A program made the translations under genes and the position numbers. The notes beneath the pieces are model-generated. The model made no database searches, was not told the origin of the DNA, and saw only the letters and a program-made list of their open reading frames with translations. This document shows positions 55,515-64,000 of a DNA stretch of 64,000 nucleotides, piece by piece. The DNA comes from Chondrosia reniformis. Lineage: Eukaryota > Porifera > Demospongiae > Chondrillida > Chondrillidae. Within the stretch, counting starts at the first letter, position 1. Each line of letters begins with the position of its first letter. The stretch spans positions 3,137,501 to 3,201,500 of the forward strand of contig OX359195.1 in assembly GCA_947172415.1 (NCBI GenBank). Reading direction: 5' to 3'.

Positions 55515-56306
55515 GTGATTCGTGATCGCTGTACGATGTCTTGCTGTTCTTGCATGAACACGGACAGATGTGAACGCTGTAGCTGCGTTAGAGCAGGAAA
55601 TCGTTGCGGTGATTTCCGCCCAAGCAAAATTAGTAAATGCCAGAATCTAACGGCTGTATCGAAGCCTATTATACCTTCTCCCGAGTCAATTATTAATGCG
55701 TTGCCTAGAGGGTGTTCCAATATCCACGAGGATACTTCACCGACATCAGAGGACTTAGCTCAGAAACTATCCCAGTTCTGCGAATTCTCCACACCAAGCT
55801 TCCAATGGGGGGATGTGGAGCCCAAATCGGTTGTTGGAGTGATCATCGCAGCGTTTGAAGAAATTGTGTGTTAGAGAAGGAATCTCTTTAGGATTCCATC
55901 TGGCAGAATTGGGCAGACCTTTGTAGGTGAAGTTGCGGCTTTGTTCAAGGCTTACAACGAGGCTGCAGGTTTGGAATTAGTGGCTCTTCGGATGGCAATG
56001 ATCATGCCAGCCTTCTTGCTGCAGAAGTCTAGCCCCAGAATGAAGACAAATGATGTAAAGAAATGCCTAAAAAGAAGAATTGACATGTGGAAGAAAGCGC
56101 AGATAGAGGACTTATTCAAGGAAGCAAAGGCACTACAACAGCTGGCAGTGGATGCTTCCTGCAAGAAGGATGATGATGTGGTACACCGTTTCGCCAGGTT
56201 GATATTTCAAGGAAGGTTGAGAGATGCCCTCAGGTTACTGTCGCTCAAACTGTGAGGAGGTTCACTTTCTCCAGACCTTGTCCTTCCCGATCGGGATAAC
56301 AAGACA
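55515..56306 (+). pseudogene. Family B N-terminal protein region
   Basis: MSCCSCMNTDRCERCSCVRA opens a cysteine cluster (CxxC...CxxCxC...C) like those heading this retroelement family. After one in-frame stop (55872-55874) the same frame runs RRNLFRIPSGRIGQTFVGEV, AALFKAYNEAAGLELVALRM, LQKSSPRMKTNDVKKCLKRR and FARLIFQGRLRDALRLLS, then stops again at 56253. It precedes the RT in complete relatives. Confidence 0.6.
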
Positions 56307-56331
56307 GTCTTTGAAAAAAAATCAATCAAAA

Positions 56332-56604
56332 ATGGCGTCGACCACCACCTTCCACGTTATTAGAGAAACTGACTGGACCCGTATGGACCATGAATTAAAA
56401 ACTTTATTTAAACCTATCCAGGACAAACTATCCTTAACGATACTAACCAGTGAAGAAACAGCTGTGGAGTTTTCAGACACACTTATAGCCACCTTAGAAA
56501 CGTTTGGGAAGGACATGAAACCAAGGAAGGGACAGCATGGAAATGCCCACTGGAGAAAGCAGTCTCAAAATTGAGAAATGAAATAAGAGCGGCCAGGAAA
56601 ATAT
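56332..56604 (+). pseudogene. LINE family C, N-terminal region
   Basis: MASTTTFHVIRETDWTRMDH and AVEFSDTLIATLETFGKDMK, a helical start also common in RLE-type LINEs of marine animals. A frameshift near 56545 leads to VSKLRNEIRAARKILETTT, and another near 56630 into the RT frame. Confidence 0.5.
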
Positions 56605-58048
56605 TAGAAACAACAACCAAAAATTTGTCAACCTGGTAAGAGCTCATAACCGTGTTTTAAAGGCAGAAAAAAAGGAAAGGGAACTGATATCCATCAGGAA
56701 ACAGGAGAAAGCCTTCTGGTCTGATAGATGGCACTTTGCTAAGTCAGTCTGCTCAGGGGGACAAACTGAGGAAAATCCAACATTTTCAAGTGAGGAATGC
56801 TATAAGCACTTCAAGGAGTCTTTGAGTGATCCCAATAGATATGATGGCATGCCATTTTGGATCAATGAGATTCTCCCTCCTACAGAAGAAGAGTCTTTTG
56901 ACCTCTCACTAATCACTCCTGCAACCATCAAAAGAACCCTCAAGCATTGCAGGAAATCATCCTCTCCAGGAGACGATGGTGTTAGCTACCTACATTTATG
57001 GAAGCTACCAGCATGCCACCAGTTTTTGGCTACCCTGTATTCAACTATACTATTCAGAGATAGAAGGGCTCCCAGGAGCTGGTGTCAGGGCTGTATTAAG
57101 CTGATACACAAGGGAGGAGACACCAGTATCCCTTCTAATTACAGACCAATAGCTCTGACATCTGTTATTGGCAAGCTCCTCCACAAAATCTTGGCAACCA
57201 GGCTTGAGAGGTATCTCATCCTTAATGGGGTGATCAATAAGTCTGTACAGAAGGGTTTTCTACACAATACCAATGGCGTCATTGAACATATCATGGCCAT
57301 GAATGCAATACTAGATGAAGCAGCCACCCAGAAAAGGTCAGTAGCCATTACAATGTTGGACCTTAGTAATGCTTTCGGCTCCATCTCACACAGATACCTC
57401 TCTGACATACTTAACCATTGTAAGATACCTGTGGAGGTAACTCAATATATTGAGGATTGCTATAGCAAGTTAACCGCCTATGTTAAAAGCAAGCAGTGGA
57501 GTACCTCCCTCTTTGGAATTAGAAGAGGTGTCTTTCAAGGTGACCCTCTTTCCTCCACCATTTTCCTGCTGGCTTTTGCTCCAATCACGAAATTGGTGGA
57601 GAAATGGAAGTACCCAGGCTTCTCCTTTGTGAAGCCAATCCCAGAGGCACAGAACCTCCCTCGACCTGAAGCTACCATCTATTTACTGTGGGACGAAAAG
57701 GACTCCGATGAAGCAAAGGGGTGGTATAAGAGAGTGGTCAAGGGGTATGACCAAGATGGTAATGCTCAGGTGCAATATTTGACAGGATCCATGGAAATCC
57801 TAAAGCTCCAACATCACAAATGGGTCTCTAGTCGGAAAAATGGCAAAAAGTATATCCCTAAAGAAGAATCCCCTCCAATGATCAACAATCCCAAAACAGC
57901 AGGGGTCCCAATTGAAGTTACATCCTCTGAGCACAAAGGAAAGGCGTACGCTGATGACCTCACCATCATAAATGTCTCTGAAAATAGCCATCAAGAGGCA
58001 CTATATAGAATTGATGAAGCCTGCAGAAGTCTCCATCTTCATAAATAA
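56605..58048 (+). CDS. LINE family C reverse transcriptase with a Tudor-like insert
   Basis: Open from ~56605 (VNLVRAHNRVLKAEKKEREL); numbered here from ATG 56822. RT motifs: SSPGDDGVSYLHLWKLP (about 47), LIHKGGDTSIPSNYRPIALT (about 88), MLDLSNAFGSISHRYL (about 180), RRGVFQGDPLSSTIFLLAFA (about 234) and KAYADDLTIIN (Y376). Between the QGDPLS and YADD motifs, residues ~284-335 form an extra module, IYLLWDEKDSDEAKGWYKRV and YDQDGNAQVQYLTGSMEIL, which resembles a Tudor/SH3-like barrel. Catalytic aspartates are intact. The frame is lost at 58046, and the thumb continues in other frames. Confidence 0.85.
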
Positions 58049-58123
58049 GGGCAAACCAAAGAAGAAGTCCTTTGAGCTCCTAGAAGGCAATACAAGACCA
58101 ATAAGTGAGGCACAACAAAATTT

Positions 58124-58552
58124 TTGGGTAAAGTATTGGGCCAAAACAAGAGGGAAACCTTGAAATACTCCTCCAACAATCTTAAAGAGAAATTGCTAAA
58201 AATTATCCAATCAATCAACCAAAGGCCCATCAGAGGAGAGATGAAGGTATGGCTGCTTAAAAATTATGTGATGCCATCTCTCCATTTCCATCTTGCAGTG
58301 AACCAGGTTAAACAGACTACCATTCAGATGCTGGAGGATATCATAGCCAAAACAATGAAAAAATGGCTGAAGCTACCTAGGAGCACCACAAGGGCACTTC
58401 TTCATCATCCAGCAATTATCTCAAGTGTTCCCCAAGTGTCTCTGGCCTATAAGAAAGCAAAAATTAGTCTCCTTTCAGCTCTTGCTTCCACCACCAACCC
58501 CATAGTGGATGAAGTCAACGAACTGTTTAAGGATCCAAAATTTCAAATCTGA
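58124..58552 (+). CDS. LINE family C RT thumb
   Basis: YSSNNLKEKLLKIIQSINQR, GEMKVWLLKNYVMPSLHFHL and IAKTMKKWLKLPRSTTRALL match the thumb helices that follow LINE RTs (W..YV.P....). It stops at 58550-58552 and the protein resumes in another frame at 58583. Confidence 0.6.
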   Translation: MGKVLGQNKRETLKYSSNNLKEKLLKIIQSINQRPIRGEMKVWLLKNYVMPSLHFHLAVNQVKQTTIQMLEDIIAKTMKKWLKLPRSTTRALLHHPAIISSVPQVSLAYKKAKISLLSALASTTNPIVDEVNELFKDPKFQI

Positions 58553-58582
58553 CAAGGCATCCCCAAAGAGACAAATGGTCAA

Positions 58583-59328
58583 TTGGTGGCTGCCAGGTGG
58601 AACCCCAAGAGAGCTAAGTCCTTATTGTCTGAGGAGAGTAGGACACAATGGGAGTTGAAGTTGGTAGCATTGAAAGTACAGGGCAAGGCTCTTGAAGCGA
58701 TAGATTTAGAAAAGGAAAACAAGGTGTGGAAAAGAATTGCAGATGGTTTACCATCCGGACAGCTCTCCTTCATACTTGGAGCCTGCTCAGATACACTACC
58801 TACCCAAGTTAATCTCCAAAGATGGAAGTTCCAGCTCCAAGCCAAATGCTTTGTGACTCTGGAAATGCCACTATCCGTCACATTTTAAATGGATGTCCCG
58901 AAGCCCTATCGGGAGGGAGATACTCATGGCGACCTGATTGTGTCTTGAAGTATCTAGCAAACTCCCTCAAAAGAGCTATGTCTGACATTGTCTTTGCAGA
59001 TTTGGACAACCTGAGAGCCTCAGAATCACCTCCAGCCACCATACCTCACGATGTAGTAGTAACAACAGCTAGACCAGACATCATAGTATTGAGCAGGGAT
59101 GGTAAGATTAGAATTGCTGAACTTACTATCTGCACAAACTCTCCAGAGGGCTTAAAGAATGCAAAACTAAGAAAGACTTCCAAGGAAAATTACCTTTAGC
59201 TCCTAGGGGACATCGAGAGGAAAGGGATTAAAGCCACCTATACCACAATTGAAATAGGAGCACTTGGACACTATGCAGGAGACCTCGTCTCACTGCTCTC
59301 TATATCCTTCCCAGAACTAAACAAATAG
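58583..59328 (+). CDS. LINE family C zinc knuckle and endonuclease
   Basis: Frame 58583-58888 (VAARWNPKRAKSLLSEESRT, WKRIADGLPSGQLSFILGA) runs into 58845-59199, where CDSGNATIRHILNGC gives the knuckle and TARPDIIVLSRDGKIRIAEL gives the RPD...E core of a restriction-like endonuclease, with KLRKTSKENY following. A TAG at 59197-59199 precedes a final piece ending SFPELNK (59328). Confidence 0.7.
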
Positions 59329-59618
59329 CAATGGAGACATATTCTTGATGAAGCCGCAAAAATTTCCATCGATTGCTCCCAGACCATTTATCTTGGACGG
59401 AATCTCCCTCACTGGTCTTTATGAATAACTATCTTTGAATCAAGCAACACTCTTGCCAGACAGGAATAAAATTTTATTGACATATTTGTGTAGTTCTAAT
59501 AAAGTTTTTATCCTGTCTGTGTCCGAGATTCATTTATTATTATTTAGAACTCTCACATTTCATCAACCATAAAACACTTGTATTGGAAATTTATAATAAA
59601 ATGTGGTCTTTCAAAAAA

Positions 59619-60590
59619 CATAATGTAGTAAGCTTCCGAAGGGAAGAGATATCAATCCATCTGCCATTGTTTCCCAGAGTGAAAGGACAATCCCTTTCCA
59701 CCCCGTTATCTTGGACACCTTGGATGGGTCTGTTTTCAAGGACATCGCATCCCACATGAAGGGTTCAGCTGGTCCTTCTGAACTAGATGCTGAGGATTGG
59801 AGACAGATGTGCTGCTCCTTTAAGGAAGCATTACTCCACCTGTGATACACACTTGCAGATACAGCCAGACGTACTGCCACATATTATGCTGATCCTTCAG
59901 GCCTGGAAGCGTTGAACGCATGCAGACTCATTGCCTTAGACAAGATGCCTGGAATTCGTCCAATTGGAGTGGGAGAGGTTTCAAAGAGAATTCTAGGAAG
60001 ATCTATTCTGAGGATTGTCAAGGAAGATGTCCAACGGGTTGTTGGCCCATTGCAGATGTGTGTGGGGTAAGAGAATGGAGTTGAGGTGGCAAGCTTGGCC
60101 ATGCATGTTGTACTTGAAGAGGATTACACTTAAGCTGTTTTACTTGTTGATGTTAAGAATGCATTCAACTCTGTGAACAGGAAAGTGGCCGTGATAACAG
60201 TCCTTTGGTTGAAGCAGTGGTGAGGAAACCGAAGGTGTTAGATCCTAACCTCATGCAAGAGCATGCAAAGAACAAATAAGAGGTCATCCATCAGCATGTG
60301 GTTGAGAAGAATTCCATTGCAACAAACACAGTGAAATACCTCCCACCCAAGCTCCAACGACAGCTATCCATCATCAGCCAAGACGGTACTTCCTCCTGGC
60401 TGTCGACCATTCCATTGAAAGCTTATGATTTTGTTTTACATAAACGAGCTTCCTTGATGCAGTTGCGCTGAGGTATGGCTGCTCCCCAAATGGCTTACCA
60501 ACCAGGTGTGAGTGTGGGAAACCATTCAGTGTGGACCATGCTCTTAATCGTCTCAAAGGTGGATTCCCCATCTTAAGACATAACTAGGCA
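59619..60590 (+). pseudogene. Family B reverse transcriptase region, deleted
   Basis: Frames read FHPVILDTLDGSVFKDIASH, GSAGPSELDAEDWRQMCCSF, DPSGLEALNACRLIALDKMP, GIRPIGVGEVSKRILGRSIL and VVGPLQMCVG, the N-terminal fingers of the RT, then LLVDVKNAFNSVNRK. The palm with the catalytic YLDD is missing. At 60340 the thumb and C-terminal part resume (LPPKLQRQLSIISQDGTSSW, LSTIPLKAYDF). Several stops. Confidence 0.65.
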
Positions 60591-61180
60591 GATGTATTGA
60601 ATAGTGGGGGCAAGCGCGAGGAAGTAAATGAAAGGTGGTAGGTAGCAGAAGCGTGAGGTAGCCCAGGATCGAGCTATGAAGGAGCTGGAGAGGCTACAAG
60701 ACATAAGTGCCATGTGCATGTGTGTGCGTGATTGTGAAGGAGCTGGAAAGGATGCGAGATAAGTGTTACCAGAATACATGCATAGTGTGGAGTGGGGATG
60801 CATGTATATAGAGGGTGGAGAAAAGGGATAGGTCCATGCATGGTGTGGAATGTACTGACGGAAAGGAGTGAGAAGGCCCATGAAAAGAGGAGAGGAGTGC
60901 GGGATGCAGAGAGATAGGGGAAGCAAGCTCAGCAGGATGCTGTGGATGTCAAGCTGGGGTGGGAGGGAGCATTAAGGCTGAAGTGAGAATAGGTGTTGAT
61001 CTTCGCGATGGCACTCCAGAAAACGTTGTGTATGGGTAAGGTTGGCAAGTACTCTTTATTTCGTGCGCTTAACCAACCGTTTGAAGCTTTCCGTGGCGAA
61101 TATTCAATCTGTTCACAAGCGGCGGACATTTAGGTTTTGGTAAATGGAAACATACAGTTATACGGACGGCATATATATAT
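60591..61180. other. Unassigned insert, purine-rich
   Basis: G/A-rich on the plus strand (GGAGAAAAGGGATAGG, GAGGAGAGGAGTGCGGG) from ~60600 to 60960. Frames on either strand are unremarkable. It replaces ~200 bases expected of family B and must be part of a further insertion or a diverged spacer. Confidence 0.35.
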
Positions 61181-61289
61181 ACAAGCAAATAAAAAACATT
61201 TACAAAGATGATGTTAGAAGTAGGAATGGCAGTGTTCACTAATACATCGGCAAAAAGTATCGAAACAAAAAAACACTGTTAAGTTATAA

Positions 61290-61759
61290 TCAGTTTTGAT
61301 GTGAAGAGCTTGTTTACGAAGGTACCTATAGATCTCTCCTTACAGATCATTGATAGGAGGCTGAGGGAAGACAACACCCTATCAGACCGGACCACTCTGG
61401 GCCCTCCCACCATCACAATGCTCACAGAACTCTGTCTTAGGACAACGTACTTCCAGTACGGTAACGAGTTCTTTGAGCAGAAGGATGGGGCAGCAATGGG
61501 CTCTCCTCTCTCTCCAGTGGTGGCAAACATCTTCATGGAAGAGTTTGAAAATGAAGCCCTCCAGGAGGCTGGCTCCAAACCTAGGCTCTGGCTACGTTAT
61601 GTAGACGACACCTTTGTCATCTGGAGCCAAGGTAGGGATCAGCTGGAGGATTTTCTGTCTTTCCTTAATGGAAGACACGGAAACATCCAGTTCACCATGG
61701 AGGAGGAGACAGATGGCTCTATCCCGTTTCTTGACGTGCTAGAACATGCCGGAAGATGA
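61290..61759 (+). CDS. Penelope-like RT, partial
   Basis: SLFTKVPIDLSLQIIDRRL, GAAMGSPLSPVVANIFMEEF, LRYVDDTFVIWSQGRDQLED and IQFTMEEETDGSIPFLDVLE are the RT motifs of Penelope-like elements, with the YVDD box intact. The fingers are missing by 5' truncation. A deletion of the linker follows LDVLEHAGR. Confidence 0.85.
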
Positions 61760-62076
61760 ACATCGAAACCATCTTCACAAAGCAGAGATCACTGAGGAGT
61801 ACCCTATCTAGGCCTAAACAACCCCAGCCTACTATGGATATTAAAGGTGTCATTTACCAGATCCCCTGTTCTAGTTGCCCTGCAGTGTACACTGGAGAAA
61901 CTGGAAGAACACTAAAAGTCAGGATGGCGGAACACAAACATGCCGTCAGGATGGGGGATGTGAACAATGGCTTAGCTGTTCACTCCCTAAAAACTGGCCA
62001 TCCAATTGAGTGGAGCCAAGCCAGAATCGTGGAGAGGGAAGAGAACTGGTACAAAGAAGAATTAAGGAAGCCCTGA
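61756..62076 (+). CDS. Penelope-like GIY-YIG endonuclease
   Basis: IYQIPCSSCPAVYTGETGRT then LKVRMAEHKHAVRMGD: the GIY-YIG core in its Penelope form (IYxI...VYxGETxR...R..EH) preceded by CxxC. VHSLKTGHPIEWSQARIVER and ENWYKEELRKP complete it. Catalytic Arg and the Glu-bearing helix are present. Four bases overlap the RT frame because of the internal deletion. Confidence 0.85.
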   Translation: MNIETIFTKQRSLRSTLSRPKQPQPTMDIKGVIYQIPCSSCPAVYTGETGRTLKVRMAEHKHAVRMGDVNNGLAVHSLKTGHPIEWSQARIVEREENWYKEELRKP

Positions 62077-62428
62077 AGATCCAACAATGTCAGGTAAGAA
62101 TGAACTTAGATCAAGGAATTGTACTAAGAAGTGGTTGGAAACCCTTTTTTTATGAATACTCCCTTCACCTCTCCTTCCTCCGGAAATGATGTAACCGATG
62201 ACATCACTGATGAGGTAATCGAAAATGGCGGGAAAAGATGCCTATAAATGCAGACACCTTGAAGACCAACACCAGTCACTGAAGAAGACCCCCAGGGTCG
62301 AAACGTTTGGCAGACAGAAGAATCGAAAAAACTGCGTCTCTAGATGCTCTAAAAGTCGAAAGATGAACCTTTACAAAGAAAAAAACACTGATTATATGAT
62401 AAGGCTAATCATACAGTAGTTGCATATA

Positions 62429-62900
62429 CAGTCGACTCCTGATATAATGAACACCAAAATCCCAGCATAATTATTCTATATAAAAGAAGTTCTTTATAAC
62501 CAAATGTACTTTATTTGCGTATATATAACTATACAAATAAACTACTCATCAGTGCACTATGAATACAGTAAACAACTGTAGAATGCTTACAAAATTAAAA
62601 CTACGTAAAATAGTATATTAATGGTACTCAGGGTGGACTTTTCAACTGAAAATTTGTCACAGATACCCTTCTCCTTCCTCCTTTTATCCACTTCGTCCAG
62701 TAACTTCGATTTAAGATTGATAAATAAAGCCGTTTTTGGCTTCACACACATACATAATAATAAGTTAACACGTTCGTAATAATAAAAGTTTGATTGTTAT
62801 AAACAGAAGGAATTGAATGGAGAGGAAATTGTTTTTTGACAATTGTTCGTTATAACCCAAAATTCGTTATGAGCGAGTTCATGATAACTGGAGTCAACTG
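62429..62900. mobile_element. Tigger/pogo-type MITE, 472 bp
   Basis: Ends CAGTCGACTCCTGATATAAT and the complement of CAGTTGACTCCAGTTATCAT, flanked by TA (62427-62428, 62901-62902). The interior is noncoding. The termini differ from those of the local pogo element (GAGCCCGG...), so that transposase is not an obvious partner. Confidence 0.8.
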
Positions 62901-62904
62901 TATA

Positions 62905-63017
62905 CTAAAATTTAAGTAACTTAACCCATGCACTTCTGTGTTTGGGCGCACTAACTTGAAGTAGGAATGGTGCGCCCAAACACAGAAGTGTATGGTTAGG
63001 TTACTTAAATTTCAGTA
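62905..63017. repeat. Central palindrome of the foldback
   Basis: TTTGGGCGCAC (about 62943-62953) and GTGCGCCCAAA (about 62968-62978) close a stem that runs outward for ~50 bases through CACTTCTGTG and AAATTTAAGTAAC. Confidence 0.75.
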
Positions 63018-63389
63018 TATATACAACTACTGTATGATTAGCCTTATCATATAATCATTGTCTTGTTTCGATACTTTTTGCAGATGTATTAGTGAACACT
63101 GCCATTCCTACTTCTAACATCATTTTGGTAAATGTTTTTTACTTACTTGTATTCCCCCTTTTTTCTTCTTCTTATTACTTGTTTTAAATTGATTTAAAAG
63201 TTTTCTTGGCATAAATCTCAAAATAACGATTTTGACAAGAGAAATATGCCGAAAACCATGATTTCTTAATAAAAAAATGGTGTCCGAGAAGACCACAATT
63301 TTCGCTTTCACAATTAACATGCTTCTTGTAGAGCGCATTCAGATTTAGTTCCAAACATTTATGATGACTTATAACTTGTACGTGCCCGC

Positions 63390-63830
63390 CTACGTTTTCA
63401 TGGATGTGTGAATCTTCGATCCTAATGCTGCATCTTATCAGAACCTTCAACCTGAGACTTGCTTTAAGAGGCATGAGCAAGAGAAGCATCGCCAGTACAA
63501 CCAACGTGTCCGAGAGGTGGAGCATGGATCTTTCTCTCCGCTCGTATTCTCAACCTCTGGCGGGATAGGCCAGACAACTATGATGGTTTACAAGAGACTT
63601 GCCCACCTGCTTTCTGTGAAGAGAGACAAGTCATACAACCACATCATCCGCAGTCTACACTGCTGCCTTGCCTATGCTCTGCTCCGATCAGCAATTATGT
63701 GCCTCCGTGGATCTAGATCACTAAACACCTGCAACGTCTGTCCCCCGTCAATCCCTCAATGTGTCGTGGAGGGACATGTACCTCCTAAGCGAACTAACAC
63801 ACATACTTTCTTGATCTGCTATAGTATTAT
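63390..63830 (+). pseudogene. Family B C-terminal region
   Basis: Reads DPNAASYQNLQPETCFKRHE, QRVREVEHGSFSPLVFSTSG, MVYKRLAHLLSVKRDKSYN and ALLRSAIMCLRGSRSLN, the family's characteristic end; 22979-22740 on the minus strand is the homologous piece of another copy. From ATG 63517 the frame is open to 63862. Confidence 0.7.
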
Positions 63831-63945
63831 TAAATTATCATTATTTGTCCACTGTAAGTTTTAATTTTATGTTAATGTTGTATTTTGTTTTCAGATGTTA
63901 GTAGATATCCTTATCATTTGTGCAATAATTATTTTAAACAGTACA

Positions 63946-64000
63946 GTTGTAGGCTTTGAAATCCTCAACTACTGCTTAGAGTGTAGTAGTTGATACAGTT
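63946..64000 (+). repeat. Repeat module resuming after family B
   Basis: GTTGTAGGCTTTGAAATCCT continues the module interrupted at 55446; it is cut by the window end. Confidence 0.65.

Larger units (their letters stand above)
56320..59605 (+). mobile_element. LINE of the restriction-like-endonuclease class (family C)
   Basis: Flanked by GTCTTTGAAAAAA (56307-56319) and GTCTTTCAAAAAA (59606-59618), a 13-bp duplication with one mismatch. It interrupts family B. Contents: N-terminal region from ATG 56332, RT (56605-58048), thumb (58124-58552), zinc knuckle and endonuclease (58583-59328). Four or five frameshifts. The 3' end is AT-rich with TTATTATTATTTAG. Confidence 0.8.
61279..62378 (+). mobile_element. 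Penelope-like element, 5'-truncated and internally deleted
   Basis: Bounded by the 12-bp duplication AAAAAAACACTG (61267-61278 and 62379-62390). It holds the C-terminal half of an RT, a GIY-YIG endonuclease and a 3' part with CTGAAGAAGACCCCCAGGGT and CGAAACGTTTGG, a phrase often found at the 3' end of Penelope-like elements. Confidence 0.85.
61181..63150. mobile_element. Foldback element, arms ~230 bp, carrying two insertions in one arm
   Basis: Read without guests, the left arm (61181-61278, 62391-62428, 62901-62953) is the reverse complement of the right arm (62968-63150): AAAAAACATTTACAAAGATG, AGAAGTAGGAATGGCAGTG, ATACATCGGCAAAAAGTATC, CTAATCATACAGTAGTTG and GTTTGGGCGCAC all have their mirrors. 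The centre is TAACTTGAAGTAGGAATG. Guests: a Penelope-like element (61279-62378) and a Tigger-like MITE (62429-62900). No protein of its own. Confidence 0.8.
55446..63945 (+). mobile_element. Retroelement family B, one insertion broken by later insertions
   Basis: Both ends carry the same 16 bases, TATTTTAAACAGTACA (55446-55461 and 63930-63945), cut from a repeat module whose uncut form is seen at 22441 and 24211. Family-B protein segments appear in order: Cys-rich N-terminus and linker (55515-56306), RT region (59619-60590), C-terminal segment (63390-63830). Between them lie a LINE (56320-59605) and a foldback with its own guests (61181-63150). Parts of the RT and the nuclease core are deleted, so the element is dead. 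Confidence 0.75.

Noticed and set aside
1-64000. tRNA or other small RNA genes
   Set aside because: I looked for cloverleaf patterns with GGTTCRANTC-type boxes and found none that I could support by eye.

Overview
Eukaryotic, AT-rich animal DNA. It opens with the last ~390 bases of a 28S rRNA gene and carries a spliced receptor-type gene (sushi/CCP domains, fibronectin III, one transmembrane helix) with short GT-AG introns. The rest is a dense graveyard and nursery of transposable elements. Short introns, the CCP/FN3 receptor and the mix of element families (Penelope-like, LINEs with restriction-like endonucleases, pogo, ISL2EU) suggest an early-branching marine invertebrate, most likely a sponge. 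That placement is inference; nothing in the window proves it.

Layout. 1-920: 28S end and its 3' spacer with palindromic subrepeats. 1086-2045: broken Penelope-like reverse transcriptase (-). 2066-12021: receptor gene (+), 11 exons seen, 5' end not seen. Its largest intron holds a decayed DNA transposon (3891-9629), itself split by a LINE (4274-8639) with an 11-bp target duplication. 12022-14300: mostly empty. 14300-25540: repeat-rich, with several ~1.2-kb noncoding copies in both orientations, GC-rich hairpin cassettes, a TIR element (20464-22215) and a fragment of retroelement 'family B'. 26379-27219: exons of an unrecognised gene. 28606-33446: a pogo transposon that looks whole, with 498-bp inverted repeats and TA duplication. 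33988-43149: two adjacent spliced genes on the minus strand, the downstream one apparently intact over 11 exons; an ISL2EU transposon (38341-41705: THAP+DDE transposase, and SAP/SWIM/YqaJ nuclease) sits inside the upstream gene. 43564-44126: foldback MITE. 44619-49163: a 21-bp minisatellite hit by a MITE and by a second, internally deleted copy of the LINE. 49440-55445: more of the noncoding repeats plus small gene remnants. 55446-63945: one family-B retroelement with a 16-bp target duplication, blown apart by a LINE (56320-59605) and by a foldback element (61181-63150) that is itself hit by a Penelope-like element and a Tigger-type MITE.

How it fits together. The only clearly host-like genes are the receptor, the fragment at 26.4-27.2 kb, perhaps the exon at 51 kb, and possibly the two-gene locus at 34-43 kb. 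Everything else is layered insertion, and six target duplications or TIR pairs allow the order of events to be read. The locus at 34-43 kb, whose exons splice cleanly in frame although neither product is a textbook protein, is the best candidate for something undescribed.
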